Shown: positions 45,898 to 55,528, counted from the first letter of the stretch. The stretch is 64,000 nt of DNA from Planctomycetota bacterium (GCA_023417655.1 JAEZFD010000013.1:1-64000); one strand, 5' to 3'. Notes: generated by a model from the letters alone, not told the origin. Numbers and translations are program-made.

Positions 45898-46860
45898 ATG
45901 TCACACGATTACGTCACCGTTCAAACAGGAGCCCGGCTGCACTTCGGTCCGCTCTCCTATCTCCCAGAGCGAGGACGGCATTTCGGCGGAATTGGCATGA
46001 TGATTAATCGGCCCGGTGTGAAGCTGGCAGTCAGCCGCTCCCAACGTTCCGGCGAAACCCGCTGTGCATCGTTGCGTGCGAAGGGATTCTACGATCATCT
46101 CAGCCGCTGCGCTCCCTGGGGACGGGAGCCGGTAGAGATCGATGTCTCTGAGGAAATTCCCTCGCACTGCGGCCTCGGCTCAGGAACACAGCTCGCTCTC
46201 GCACTGGGAGACGCGCTGGCAATGCTGCACGACCGGCGATTTACTCCTGCTCAGCTGGCCCAAATGGCCGGACGTGGAGAACGCTCCGCCATCGGCCTGC
46301 AGGGATATGAGCTCGGCGGATTTCTGATCGACGCCGGGCGTCTTGGCGAAACCGATGTCGGTGCGATGGCAGTTCGGCTCCCATTCCCGGAGCACTGGCG
46401 CATTCTTTTGATTCGCACGGTGACTGGTAGCGGGTTGCATGGCGATCTTGAAATGAACGCCTTCCGAAATCTGCCTCCCATGTCGGAAGCAATTACTGGC
46501 CGCCTTTGTCGACTGGCCCTGACGGAGATTCTCCCATCACTCCAGCAGCATGACTTTGCAGCGTTCACGGCCGCGCTCTATGAGTTCGGGTTCCATGTTG
46601 GCACTTTCTTCTCAGGTGCCCAACAGGGAGTCTTCTCCTCACCTGTGATCCGATCTCTCGCCACACGGCTGCCGGTTGCGGAAATTGGCATGGCTCAATC
46701 CTCCTGGGGCCCGACAGTCGCCCTTTTTGCCGAGAACGACGAAGCTGCCAAAGGTCTCTGGCGACGGGTGAAATCTGGACCTGAGGGGGATCTTTTACAA
46801 GTCGAGCTTGTCACCGCTCGGAACCAAGGCCGGGAAATCAATCGCCATCGTTCTGCGTAA
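45898..46860 (+). CDS. mptG: Beta-RFAP synthase (tetrahydromethanopterin synthesis)
   Basis: The 320-aa protein matches beta-ribofuranosylaminobenzene 5'-phosphate synthase, which joins p-aminobenzoate with PRPP in methanopterin synthesis. Support comes from VQTGARLHFGPLSYLPERGRHFGGIGMMI, the GHMP-fold loop EEIPSHCGLGSGTQLALALGDAL, and the RGERSAIGLQGYELGGFLIDAG segment, all typical of the family. Planctomycetes are among the few bacteria known to carry tetrahydromethanopterin C1 genes, which fits. The frame is open from 45769, but ATG 45898 (MSHDYVTVQTGARLHF) gives the natural N terminus. No other gene of the pathway is nearby. The symbol follows the archaeal name. Confidence 0.85.
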   Translation: MSHDYVTVQTGARLHFGPLSYLPERGRHFGGIGMMINRPGVKLAVSRSQRSGETRCASLRAKGFYDHLSRCAPWGREPVEIDVSEEIPSHCGLGSGTQLALALGDALAMLHDRRFTPAQLAQMAGRGERSAIGLQGYELGGFLIDAGRLGETDVGAMAVRLPFPEHWRILLIRTVTGSGLHGDLEMNAFRNLPPMSEAITGRLCRLALTEILPSLQQHDFAAFTAALYEFGFHVGTFFSGAQQGVFSSPVIRSLATRLPVAEIGMAQSSWGPTVALFAENDEAAKGLWRRVKSGPEGDLLQVELVTARNQGREINRHRSA

Positions 46861-46870
46861 CCCAACCGGG

Positions 46871-47278
46871 TCAGTCGATAACACGGGGTCCGTCCGAGAG
46901 AGACGGTCCTACGTCGCGAGGTCTCCGCTCTCTGGCGGAAAGCTGCAGCGAGCCGCAGATCTGGGCGATGATCAGCAAGCCGGTCACATAGACCAGTTTT
47001 CCGCTCAGATTACTGACCTGCAATCCGAAGAGGTGATGCTGATTGCTGGCGGGCGGATCGAGCATTCCCCACACCAGAATCGCAAGGCATGCCATCAGGC
47101 CAACGCCAATGACGCCTCCCCGCTGGAGAACCGGATAAAGCTGTTTCCAGTCCACGGCGCAGAGCCAGAAGAGAATCCATAACGCCAGCGGAAACCAGGG
47201 CCAGAGCGTCGCGAGTAGGGTGACCAACAGATCACCAATTGCGACGACCAGATTCTGAATTGCTCTCCATAATTCCAT
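46871..47278 (-). CDS. Small membrane protein (MELWRAIQN)
   Basis: The 135-aa protein has three predicted membrane segments (about residues 12-45, PWFPLALWILFWLCAV; then GGVIGVGLMACLAILVWGM; and KLVYVTGLLIIAQICGSLQL). It resembles small, uncharacterised planctomycete membrane proteins with a WP/WILFW and VSNxxGKxVYVT pattern. The start ATG 47278 overlaps the stop of the preceding 68-codon frame (TGATG). A 14-bp tandem duplication (47271-47298) sits exactly at this junction, so the start context was duplicated recently. The gene converges with the beta-RFAP synthase, 10 bases away. Confidence 0.7.
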   Translation of the reverse strand: MELWRAIQNLVVAIGDLLVTLLATLWPWFPLALWILFWLCAVDWKQLYPVLQRGGVIGVGLMACLAILVWGMLDPPASNQHHLFGLQVSNLSGKLVYVTGLLIIAQICGSLQLSARERRPRDVGPSLSDGPRVID

Positions 47279-47298
47279 CACAGTAATTCCATCACAGT
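47271..47298. repeat. Perfect 14-bp tandem duplication
   Basis: Two exact, adjacent copies of AATTCCATCACAGT (47271-47284 and 47285-47298) cover the stop of the 68-codon frame and the start of the membrane-protein gene. Because 14 is not a multiple of three, the duplication separates two frames that would otherwise be continuous. Confidence 0.9.
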
Positions 47299-47484
47299 TG
47301 CCTTTCCGGTGACCGTCCGGATTTCAGATCCCGCAAGGGTTAATTCTTCCCCTTGAAGAAGGCTCAGAAAGAGGGTCTGCCGGAATTCGTCTTGTTGCAA
47401 AAATTCGACTCTGGTAATTTTTGCCGAACCGGTTGGAAATCGGGACTCAAGATGACAGTTGACCTTGCAACGGAAAATTGTCAA
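47278..47484 (-). CDS. Possible 68-codon ORF upstream of the membrane protein
   Basis: The frame starts at TTG 47484 and ends with TGA at 47278, overlapping the next start. The product (68 aa, no membrane helix, no motif) has a weak ribosome site. Removing one copy of the 14-bp duplication would fuse it in frame to the 135-aa membrane protein. It may be a real small gene, the 5' part of a gene broken by the duplication, or non-coding leader. Codon use is not decisive. Confidence 0.35.
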   Translation of the reverse strand: MTIFRCKVNCHLESRFPTGSAKITRVEFLQQDEFRQTLFLSLLQGEELTLAGSEIRTVTGKATVMELL

Positions 47485-47577
47485 CGGACTTCAAAGGACT
47501 GATTGTCCATATCCAGGCAACTCCACTCACAGATCTCGTGAGCTGGCCCGGGCGTGGACGGCACGGAGGCAACGACG

Positions 47578-48714
47578 ATGGGGAGCAGCGTACGCGTTCT
47601 GCAGGCGTCCGATTTTCAGTTACATCAACCTCTTGTCTCGGCCGGAGTTCTCCCGTCCGATCTCCGGGAGATCTTTAATCAGGCGCGGGAGCGATCCGCC
47701 CTGAAAGTCTTCCAGAAGGCAGTCACCGAATCAGTGGATCTGCTGCTGTTAACAGGCCCGCTTGCCTGCGTACAGGAAGAACCTCGACTGGGATGCTTTC
47801 TCTACGAGCAGTTCCGACGCCTGAAAGCGGAAGGAATTCACGTCGTCTGGGCAGCCCGTCGCGACGAAGCCCTTCCAGACTGGTCGGTCGATCAGTGTGC
47901 TCAGCGACTCCATCCCGGCGAATCAATCACAATACCGACGACACGCTCCCGGCAGAGCATTTTCGTAACCTGGACGGACGCATCGAAGGCCCGGACTCGC
48001 AGTCCGGCAAATTCTTTGACGGTCGCGATCCAGAAGTTCGCGCAGGGATACGGAGTGGAGTATTCACTCGCCGGTGAAGTGACCGCCGTTCGTCATCGTC
48101 TGCTCCCGATTCAGACCGCAGGTCCGAACGACTCTTCCATTGGCGGAATGTGGCTGACGAAGTCGGATTCAACAATCGTCTCGAAACCAACGTTGGTTCC
48201 GAGTGCGACCGTCTGCTGGGCGACAGAAACAATTGAACTTCAACCAGACACGAGTCATGACAGCCTGCTGGCGGAAATGGACCGCCGCATCCGTGATCTC
48301 ACGAATCGACAGACTGTCGAGTTGCTGCTTGTCCAATGGCAGCTGACAGGGCATGGACCTCTCTGGCAGTCACTCCTGAAAGATCCCGAACTGCACGACC
48401 TGCTGCAGGCGGCGCGCGGTCTGAGTACTCCTCAGCAGCGAACGTGGACCTGGAAGATCGATGCTGTCACATCCGATCAGCAGCTGGAGCACTGGCGCCG
48501 TTCCTCACAGGCGTTTGCCGAGGCACTGCGGCAGCGTGATCTGATGAGCGAAACGGAGGTGACTTCGGCTACCTCGGCACGGTTCCTCCCCGGGAATGAA
48601 GAGACCATTGGTCACTCAGCATCATCCATCCCCGGACCTCATTCTCTGAGAATCCACCTCGCCCGGGCGACCCAATTTCTGAATGCCGAAAGTTCAACCG
48701 AGAATTCGCGTTGA
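47578..48714 (+). CDS. Degenerate YhaO/SbcD-like phosphoesterase
   Basis: The 378-aa product aligns by eye with the calcineurin-like nuclease partner of YhaN/SbcC ATPases. Its opening VRVLQASDFQLHQPL (residues 5-19) stands where YhaO and SbcD have HTADWHLG. The next motifs are LLLLTGPLACVQ in place of LxxGDxFD, and VVWAARRDEALPDW in place of GNHD. The ligands expected as DxH, GD and GNH(D/E) are replaced by DxQ, GP and ARRD, so metal-dependent nuclease activity is unlikely. It probably keeps a structural role. GGAGG eight bases before ATG 47578 decides the start. The gene is 80 bases upstream of the YhaN-like ATPase gene, on the same strand. Confidence 0.7.
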   Translation: MGSSVRVLQASDFQLHQPLVSAGVLPSDLREIFNQARERSALKVFQKAVTESVDLLLLTGPLACVQEEPRLGCFLYEQFRRLKAEGIHVVWAARRDEALPDWSVDQCAQRLHPGESITIPTTRSRQSIFVTWTDASKARTRSPANSLTVAIQKFAQGYGVEYSLAGEVTAVRHRLLPIQTAGPNDSSIGGMWLTKSDSTIVSKPTLVPSATVCWATETIELQPDTSHDSLLAEMDRRIRDLTNRQTVELLLVQWQLTGHGPLWQSLLKDPELHDLLQAARGLSTPQQRTWTWKIDAVTSDQQLEHWRRSSQAFAEALRQRDLMSETEVTSATSARFLPGNEETIGHSASSIPGPHSLRIHLARATQFLNAESSTENSR

Positions 48715-48794
48715 TCAGGCGGGCTGCCATCCATTCCGCAGCAAGTCTTCTTTGTTCTTATCGCCTGCCGCCTTGTTCGTTCCTGAGCGACTCC

Positions 48795-51700
48795 ATGGAA
48801 ATCCAGCAGATTCACGTCGAAGCATTCGGCACCCTTTCCCAATGTCGGATGAGCCCTCTCAGCAACGAGCTGACGATCCTCTATGGCAGCAACGGTTCAG
48901 GGAAGACGACCCTGCTGGAGTTTGTCCGCGGCATTCTCTGCGGATTTGACCATGGTCGCCGACTCCGCCTCCTCCCTCCGTTGGCGGAAGGGGCTCCCGG
49001 CGGACGACTGTCAGTCCGAACAACAGAAGGAGAGTTCCAGTTCACCCGTCTTTCCCGCGGAGAGGCGAACGACACCTTCGCCATTTCGCAACGGCAGGGT
49101 TCTGCTTCATCCGTGGCTGCTCTGCGAGACTCCGTGGAAGGCCTTTCCGAGTCACTCATCCGAACGCTTTTCATGGTCAGTGGCTATGAAGCAGCCGATC
49201 TGAACGGACTGGTTCGAATCGCGCGGAAACTGAACATCGAGCTCGTCCCCACCCGTCGCAGTGCGAGCTGGCTGGAAGTGCCACGTCGTCAGTTGCGAGA
49301 CGAACGGACTCGACTCTGGGAAGCCGCCGCATCGAAAGGCGAACTCGCCCAACTGCAGCAGCGACGAAATCGTCTTGAGCAGGAGATCGAAGAAGCACGT
49401 CGGGTTCAACAGCAGCAGATCGCCACCTGGGATCAGGCATTGCGGCGTTTGCAGCTGCGGCTTCAGGCTCTGCAGGCCGAAGCCTGCTGGTTGGGCAGCG
49501 AACTTCAGGCGACGGAGACAGATCTGACAGAAGTGCAGACCCGACTGTGGAGCCATGAAGAGATCACGATCGAAGAAGAACACGTGATCGAGACGCAGGA
49601 GGTTCCCGCCCCTGCAGAATGGATGACCCAGATCGCCGAAATCGATCAGGAAATCGCCAACGCGCAGCAAGTACTTCGTGATCTCGCAGGATCCCGCCAC
49701 AATCTCTCTGTGACGAAGGCCGGGCTCGCCGGGTCAGATGCCCCTGATCTGGAAGTCACTTTTGAGCGGCAGCGTCAGTCGCTCGCTGCAATGGAACAGC
49801 AGACGGTTCAACTTCTGGAGATGACCGAACGTCTGAAGACCGCCTCCGACTGCCTGTGCGGAGCGGAGTCTGGCAATCTCGAACAGACGGCAACCGAGCT
49901 GCGTTCCCAGATCTGGCTGATGTGCCAGGAACTGAGTCGACAGCAGACGGCGCATCAGCAGTGGCTGCTGCAGTTACAGCGGGAAGGGGTCGACGGGTGC
50001 GAAGCCGAACTGATCCGACAGATCCGGCGGTTACGTCTCCGTCGAGAAGACGTTCTCCAGAAACACCTTCCTAAAGCGAGCGACCGCGTCGCCTTCCGCA
50101 CTCTGCACGAATCCGAAGAATGTCGCTGTCATGGGCATGCTGCCGCAGCGGCAGACTGCCAGATTCATTCACCAGTCGTCACCGTTCCCCAGACGGTGAA
50201 GCAGACCCGAACTTCAGTCATCTCACTGGCTCGACCAGGAGACTATGACGCAGAACACCGCCTGAAGCATCATCGCCGTCAGCTGTGGGAACAGCATCAA
50301 GAAGCCTTGAACCGCATCTGGCACGGAGAGCAGGAACGGACGCATCTGCTTCAAGCCGGGCCCGGGATCGGAAACGATCGTCGCGTCCAGAACCTGCGAA
50401 ATGAACTTGAACTGGTCGATCAGCAGATGAGCGATTGCCGCGAGCGATGGCAGACCCTGCAGCTCGCCGAAGTCGTGCTTGAGAAAACGCAACGGGAATT
50501 GCACGTCGAGATCCCGGCCCCGCTGATTGACGAAGCCTCTGCCCTGCTCTCCAAAATGACATCGGGTCGTTACATCGGGTTCCGATACGATCCGGAACAG
50601 CGAGAGTTGCTCGTCATCACAAAGGCAGAAACAGAACTGCCTGCAATCGCTCTCAGCCGGGGAACTCTGGAGCAGGCGGCGCTCTGCTTCCGTCTCTCTC
50701 TCTGTCGGGCCTGCCATCGACTGGGCTATCGGCTCCCGCTGCTGCTGGACGATGTACTGGTCGACAGCGATGAACACCGTTCCCGTGCTGCCGTTGAAGT
50801 TCTGATCGACTGTGCACGCTCACAGCAGATCATCTTCCTGACCTGTCAGGAACACTTGCTCGAATTGTTCCGCCAGTTCCAGGTGCCTGTTCTTGATCTG
50901 CCGGGTTCGGTCCGACCGTCTCAGCAGAAACAAGTGACGCTCCCTGTGGAATCCGCTCAGCAGATTCTTTCTCCTCTTTCTGAATCACCTGCATCAACTC
51001 TCGGCGCGACCATTGAACCGGTCTCTGCCGCCTCTTCGGTAAAGGCGACCCTCTCTCCGGCTCCGCAACCCGTACAGGAGTCGGTGACTGTTCAGGAAGA
51101 ATTGTCGACTGATGAAGAGGAAGAAGATTTCACACGGGTCCAGCCGGATCAACCTTACTGGCTGACTCCGCATAGCCCACTGGGTGAAGTCCCCTCTCTC
51201 GGCGCGCAGATGGCTCGACGTCTCTCGACGGTTGGCATCCGCGACGTCGGCGATCTGGTCGATCTTGATATTTCCGTGCTCGAGATCCCGCTCGACAGCC
51301 TGCAGATCACCGTCTCCACTCTGCGACAATGGCAGGCAGAGGCCCGACTGCTTTGCTGTGTTCCGAACCTCACAGGGCGCGATGCCCAGGCTCTGGTGCT
51401 CAGTGGAATCCATTCGCCGGACGCCCTGTCTCAGATGAACGCCAATGAATTGCAGGCCCGCCTCGCTCAGCTGCAGCAGAACGAGTCCTACCAGTTGACG
51501 CTCCCGTGGTTATCAGAACGATCAGACTGGCCGACGTCGTCTGCGAGTGCAAAGTGGATCCGCTTCGCGCGGCAGGCTCGACCATGGAAACAAGTCCGCG
51601 ACCAGTACCCGTCGACCATGCATTCCGCGGCACGCAGCGCCCTTCACTCCCGAATCGACCACGGTTCGGAAGCGGTCATTCCTGCCCCGCACATCCGCCT

Positions 51701-52175
51701 GCATCAGCGACTGGCGCAGACACTGGAAGAGCGCGGGTTAAAGTTCTTCCTGAACATCGACAGTCCGATTGTTGATGCTCCGTCCATTGGCCCCCGCACT
51801 GCTGAACGATTGAATGCCATTGGCATCCACCGGGTTTCTCAGCTGCTGGAGATGTCGGCCAAAGAGATCGCCATGAATCTTGGTCGCCGTGAGGTCTCGA
51901 CGGACACAGTCACTGCTTGGCAGCAGCAGGCCTCTCTCATGTGCCGCGTCCCTCAACTTCGCGGCCATGATGTTCAGGTCCTCGTCTCATGCCAGATCAC
52001 CGAACCAGAGAAACTGGCGGCAATGACGCCTCGCGAGCTGTTTTCGAAAGTAGGACCCTTTGCCCGTTCCAAGGAAGGACAACGGCTGCTTCGATCAGCA
52101 AAGACTCCAGATCTTGAAGAGGTTACTGAATGGATTGAATGCGCACGCATCGTCCAACATCAGCGGGCCGCTTAG
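48795..52175 (+). CDS. YhaN/SbcC-like ATPase with two DUF4332-like modules
   Basis: The 1126-aa protein is an SMC/Rad50-type ATPase. Walker A is GSNGSGKTTL (residues 31-40), the signature is LSRGTLEQ (620-627) and Walker B is LLLDDVLVD with Asp652-Asp653. The switch His is replaced (TCQEH). Two long coiled coils (about 150-290 and 330-600, broken) flank a Cys/His cluster at 443-458 (CRCHGH...C..H), a possible zinc hook. After the ATPase comes a linker of about 120 residues, then two DUF4332-like helix-hairpin modules (about 790-915 and 985-1110), each with a GxxxAxRLxxxGIxxVxxL core. Such modules are usually found on other proteins in planctomycetes. It probably binds and organises DNA, in repair or defence. 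The start at ATG 48795 is by homology. Confidence 0.8.
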   Translation: MEIQQIHVEAFGTLSQCRMSPLSNELTILYGSNGSGKTTLLEFVRGILCGFDHGRRLRLLPPLAEGAPGGRLSVRTTEGEFQFTRLSRGEANDTFAISQRQGSASSVAALRDSVEGLSESLIRTLFMVSGYEAADLNGLVRIARKLNIELVPTRRSASWLEVPRRQLRDERTRLWEAAASKGELAQLQQRRNRLEQEIEEARRVQQQQIATWDQALRRLQLRLQALQAEACWLGSELQATETDLTEVQTRLWSHEEITIEEEHVIETQEVPAPAEWMTQIAEIDQEIANAQQVLRDLAGSRHNLSVTKAGLAGSDAPDLEVTFERQRQSLAAMEQQTVQLLEMTERLKTASDCLCGAESGNLEQTATELRSQIWLMCQELSRQQTAHQQWLLQLQREGVDGCEAELIRQIRRLRLRREDVLQKHLPKASDRVAFRTLHESEECRCHGHAAAAADCQIHSPVVTVPQTVKQTRTSVISLARPGDYDAEHRLKHHRRQLWEQHQEALNRIWHGEQERTHLLQAGPGIGNDRRVQNLRNELELVDQQMSDCRERWQTLQLAEVVLEKTQRELHVEIPAPLIDEASALLSKMTSGRYIGFRYDPEQRELLVITKAETELPAIALSRGTLEQAALCFRLSLCRACHRLGYRLPLLLDDVLVDSDEHRSRAAVEVLIDCARSQQIIFLTCQEHLLELFRQFQVPVLDLPGSVRPSQQKQVTLPVESAQQILSPLSESPASTLGATIEPVSAASSVKATLSPAPQPVQESVTVQEELSTDEEEEDFTRVQPDQPYWLTPHSPLGEVPSLGAQMARRLSTVGIRDVGDLVDLDISVLEIPLDSLQITVSTLRQWQAEARLLCCVPNLTGRDAQALVLSGIHSPDALSQMNANELQARLAQLQQNESYQLTLPWLSERSDWPTSSASAKWIRFARQARPWKQVRDQYPSTMHSAARSALHSRIDHGSEAVIPAPHIRLHQRLAQTLEERGLKFFLNIDSPIVDAPSIGPRTAERLNAIGIHRVSQLLEMSAKEIAMNLGRREVSTDTVTAWQQQASLMCRVPQLRGHDVQVLVSCQITEPEKLAAMTPRELFSKVGPFARSKEGQRLLRSAKTPDLEEVTEWIECARIVQHQRAA

Positions 52176-52315
52176 GCTTAGCTTTTACTTCCGGCATAGA
52201 TGGATCGCTGTCTGAATTGCATATCAAGCAGCAGCGATCCATAATCGGGCTCCACAATCTGGTGCCTGCCTGACTTTCCATCAGGAGAGTCTCCCCCCCT
52301 GCCGGAGTTGATCTG

Positions 52316-55300
52316 ATGCCGCTGCGACTGCCTGCCTGGTCCCTCTCCACCGCACCGATCTTCCAACTCGCAGGGATCATTGCAGCACTCTTCTCTTCAG
52401 GGGGAGCCCACGCAGCCGACCCGAAGGTGCCTGATGGCTTCCGGATCGAGAAAATTGCCGGAGCTCCACTGATCTCACGCCCGATCTTCGCGTGCCTTGA
52501 TGAACAGGGAAACCTGTACGTCGGCGAATCAAGTGGGGAGAATCTGAAGCGTGATGACATGCTGGCGAAGAAGCCGCACTGGATCACGAAGCTCATCGAT
52601 AAAGACGGAGACGGCGTTTATGATGAATCCGTTCGCTTCGTCGAAGGCATTACCCTTCCACAGGGATGTCTCTGGTATCGCGGCTCGCTGTATGTCACTT
52701 GCCCGCCCGGCATCTGGAAATTCACGGACACCGATGGCGACGGCAAGGCCGATCAACGCGAAGAAATCCTCACCGGCTTCGGCTTCAGTGGAAATGCCTG
52801 CGATACTCATGGACCGTTCTTAAGTCCGTCAGGCCGCCTCTACATTGTTCAGGGACGGCATGGTCACGTCTTCCGTGACAAAAATGGAGAGATCTATAGC
52901 CAGGGAAAGGCAGGACGAATCTATTCCTGCATGCCGGACGGATCCGACGTTCGAGTTCATGGCGGCGGCGGTTTCGACAATCCGGTCGAAGTCGATTATA
53001 CCGACACTGGTGACTGTCTCGGAACCGTGAACATTGTTTACCGCGACCGCGGAGACTGTCTGGTTCACTGGGTGGAAGGCAGCGTCTTCCCCCGGGAAGA
53101 TCAGGCCGATGCGATCGCCGAATTCCCTTGGACAGGTGGCCTGCTGAACCCGGTCTATAACCTCGGACACGTCGCCGTCTCCGGTCTCGCTCGCTATCGC
53201 GGACAGCAATTCGGCTCCGAGTTCGCCAACTCGTGGTTCCATGCCGAATTTAATACTCACAAAGTCCGCTATGTAAATCTGAAGCAAAGCGGATCCACCT
53301 GGGCTGGTGAAGTCAAAGATTTTCTCCATTGCGACGACGGCGACTATCACCCGACTGACGTACTGGAAGATGTCGACGGCTCTCTTCTGGTCCTGAACAC
53401 AGGCGGCTGGTTTCTGCTGGGATGCCCCACCTCACGAATTGCCAAGCCGGAAATCTACGGAACTGTCCACCGCATTACCAAAGTTGATGGCCCGACTCCC
53501 GCCGACCCGCGTGGTGCCAGACTGACCGACTGGACCTCACTCAGCGATCCAGGCCCGACTTTCCTGAAACATCTGAACGATCCCCGACCATTCGTTCGAG
53601 AACAGACAGTCCAGACTCTGCGATTCCAGCCGGAACTTTTTGATCGGGTTCAAGGATTGCTGACGTCTCCCCATAAGATTGCCGATGGGTCGTCAAAGCT
53701 GACATTGCATCAATACGCAGGTCTGCTCCGCGCGACCACGGAACGCAAAGATGCCGTTAAAATTGCAACCGCTCAACTCCAGCAGCTTCCAGGCTGGAAG
53801 TCGTTGACCGATGATCGCCTCGAGGCCGCAGCAGACGTCGCTCAGGCGGCATTGCTGCACGCCCGCGATCTGGTCTGGGAACGTCCCCTGTCTGCAGAAG
53901 CATCAACAACTTTGCTGGCATCGCTGAAAGATGCTCCGGTGCGGGTCTTCCGTGCCGGGATGGAATTCACGGCCACACCTTGTACTGACCGGAAGACATC
54001 TGTCCTGCAGGCACCTGATGATGTCCTCACAAACTTCATTGCAGCAGCCTCACCACAACTGCAGGATCGATTTGCAGAGCACGCTTTCATCTTCGCGATG
54101 CAGCGATGGAACCGCCCCGCTCCGCTCGTTGCCAATCTGACATCTGACGCCCGGGGAGTTCCTCGTGCGGCTCTGATCGCTTTAAGTCAAATTCCGAATT
54201 CCCCATTGAAGCAGGAAATGGTTCTGCCGTTGCTGTCGGCAAATAATTCGGTTCTGCAGGAGACCGCTCTGGAAGTTATCTCCCGCCATGTCGGTTGGGA
54301 GAAAGAGACCCTTCAGGTTTTAAAAGGCTGGGCGAAAGAACCCGAAATCTCGAGTGACCGGCTCGTCGCGCTGAACAGCTTTCTTGCGTCCCGTCTGCAG
54401 AATCCTGAAGTCCAGCAGGCTGTCATCGACCTGCTGAACGATGATTCGATTTCAGCGACGCTGCGAAAATCACTCTGGGCGACTCTGCAGAAATCAACGC
54501 TCCCCAAACTCCCTGAAAAACTGGTCCCTCTGGTGACTGCAGCCTTACAGTCGCAAGACCCGGCCTTGAAGACCGTGTCACTTCAGTTGATCAGTCGGTA
54601 TGCCCTGAAGGGATTCGAGAAGCAGCTCGTCAACATCAGCTCCGATGCGTCGCAGGATTTGACAGCCCGTTGCGAAGCGGTGATCGCACTGGGAGCCACT
54701 GGTGTTCCCCTGCAGGACTCAGTCTATCAAGAACTTGTGACCCGGCTGCAATCCGCATCCGCATCTTCCGACGAGAAGACCCTGATCGGCCGCGCACTGG
54801 GGAGCAGCCATCTGACGCCTGATCAGTTCCTGGGTCTGGCGAATTCATTCGATGCGGCCGGTCCACTCGTTGTCCCGACGCTTCTAAAGGCGTTTCAACG
54901 CACGACCGACCCACAGGTCGGCAAGTCGCTGGTGGACGCTCTGCTGCAAACGGACGCGGTTGTCAGCGTCTCGCCCGACGAACTCGCCAGCATCCTGCGA
55001 AAGTATCCTGATTCGGTGAAACAGGCGTCTCAACCACTCTTCAAGAAACTGGGACTCGACGTCGCCGCACAGGAAGCACGCCTCGCGGAACTTGCTCCCT
55101 TATTGACTGGAGGCGATCCTCAGGCCGGACGAGATGTCTTCTTCGGTCCTAAAGCGGCATGCAGTTCCTGCCATGCGATCGGTCCACAGGGAGCCCGCGT
55201 CGGTCCCCACCTGACGACCATCGGAGCCAGCCGCTCATCACATGACCTGCTGGAAGCAATCGTCTTTCCGAGCGCCAGTTTCGTGAACGGGTACCGTTCG

Positions 55301-55528
55301 ACCCTGATTGTCACCTCAGCTGGAAAGGTGATTCAGGGAGTCATCAGTGCTGAGACCTCGAACACCGTGACCCTGCGAACCCAGGATCTGCAGGAAATCA
55401 TCATTAACCGTGAAGACATCGAAGAGCAGCGAGAATCGAGTACATCGATCATGCCAGCGGGTCTCGACCGTCAGCTGACTCCCAAGGAACTCCGGGACCT
55501 GATCGCATTTCTGCAGTCGCGAAAATAG
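52316..55528 (+). CDS. PVC-type heme-binding CxxCH protein
   Basis: The 1070-aa protein has a signal peptide (about residues 1-34), a beta-propeller dehydrogenase-like domain (about 40-390) with calcium-binding loops DKDGDGVYDE and DTDGDGKADQ, a HEAT-repeat-like middle region (about 420-900) and a C-terminal cytochrome-c-like domain with CSSCH (about 952-956). This is the planctomycete family called PVC-type heme-binding protein; its role is thought to be extracytoplasmic oxidation of sugars or alcohols, but substrates are mostly unproven. GGAG nine bases before ATG 52316 supports the start. It is preceded by a 140-base gap after the ATPase gene and followed by comF. Confidence 0.9.
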   Translation: MPLRLPAWSLSTAPIFQLAGIIAALFSSGGAHAADPKVPDGFRIEKIAGAPLISRPIFACLDEQGNLYVGESSGENLKRDDMLAKKPHWITKLIDKDGDGVYDESVRFVEGITLPQGCLWYRGSLYVTCPPGIWKFTDTDGDGKADQREEILTGFGFSGNACDTHGPFLSPSGRLYIVQGRHGHVFRDKNGEIYSQGKAGRIYSCMPDGSDVRVHGGGGFDNPVEVDYTDTGDCLGTVNIVYRDRGDCLVHWVEGSVFPREDQADAIAEFPWTGGLLNPVYNLGHVAVSGLARYRGQQFGSEFANSWFHAEFNTHKVRYVNLKQSGSTWAGEVKDFLHCDDGDYHPTDVLEDVDGSLLVLNTGGWFLLGCPTSRIAKPEIYGTVHRITKVDGPTPADPRGARLTDWTSLSDPGPTFLKHLNDPRPFVREQTVQTLRFQPELFDRVQGLLTSPHKIADGSSKLTLHQYAGLLRATTERKDAVKIATAQLQQLPGWKSLTDDRLEAAADVAQAALLHARDLVWERPLSAEASTTLLASLKDAPVRVFRAGMEFTATPCTDRKTSVLQAPDDVLTNFIAAASPQLQDRFAEHAFIFAMQRWNRPAPLVANLTSDARGVPRAALIALSQIPNSPLKQEMVLPLLSANNSVLQETALEVISRHVGWEKETLQVLKGWAKEPEISSDRLVALNSFLASRLQNPEVQQAVIDLLNDDSISATLRKSLWATLQKSTLPKLPEKLVPLVTAALQSQDPALKTVSLQLISRYALKGFEKQLVNISSDASQDLTARCEAVIALGATGVPLQDSVYQELVTRLQSASASSDEKTLIGRALGSSHLTPDQFLGLANSFDAAGPLVVPTLLKAFQRTTDPQVGKSLVDALLQTDAVVSVSPDELASILRKYPDSVKQASQPLFKKLGLDVAAQEARLAELAPLLTGGDPQAGRDVFFGPKAACSSCHAIGPQGARVGPHLTTIGASRSSHDLLEAIVFPSASFVNGYRSTLIVTSAGKVIQGVISAETSNTVTLRTQDLQEIIINREDIEEQRESSTSIMPAGLDRQLTPKELRDLIAFLQSRK

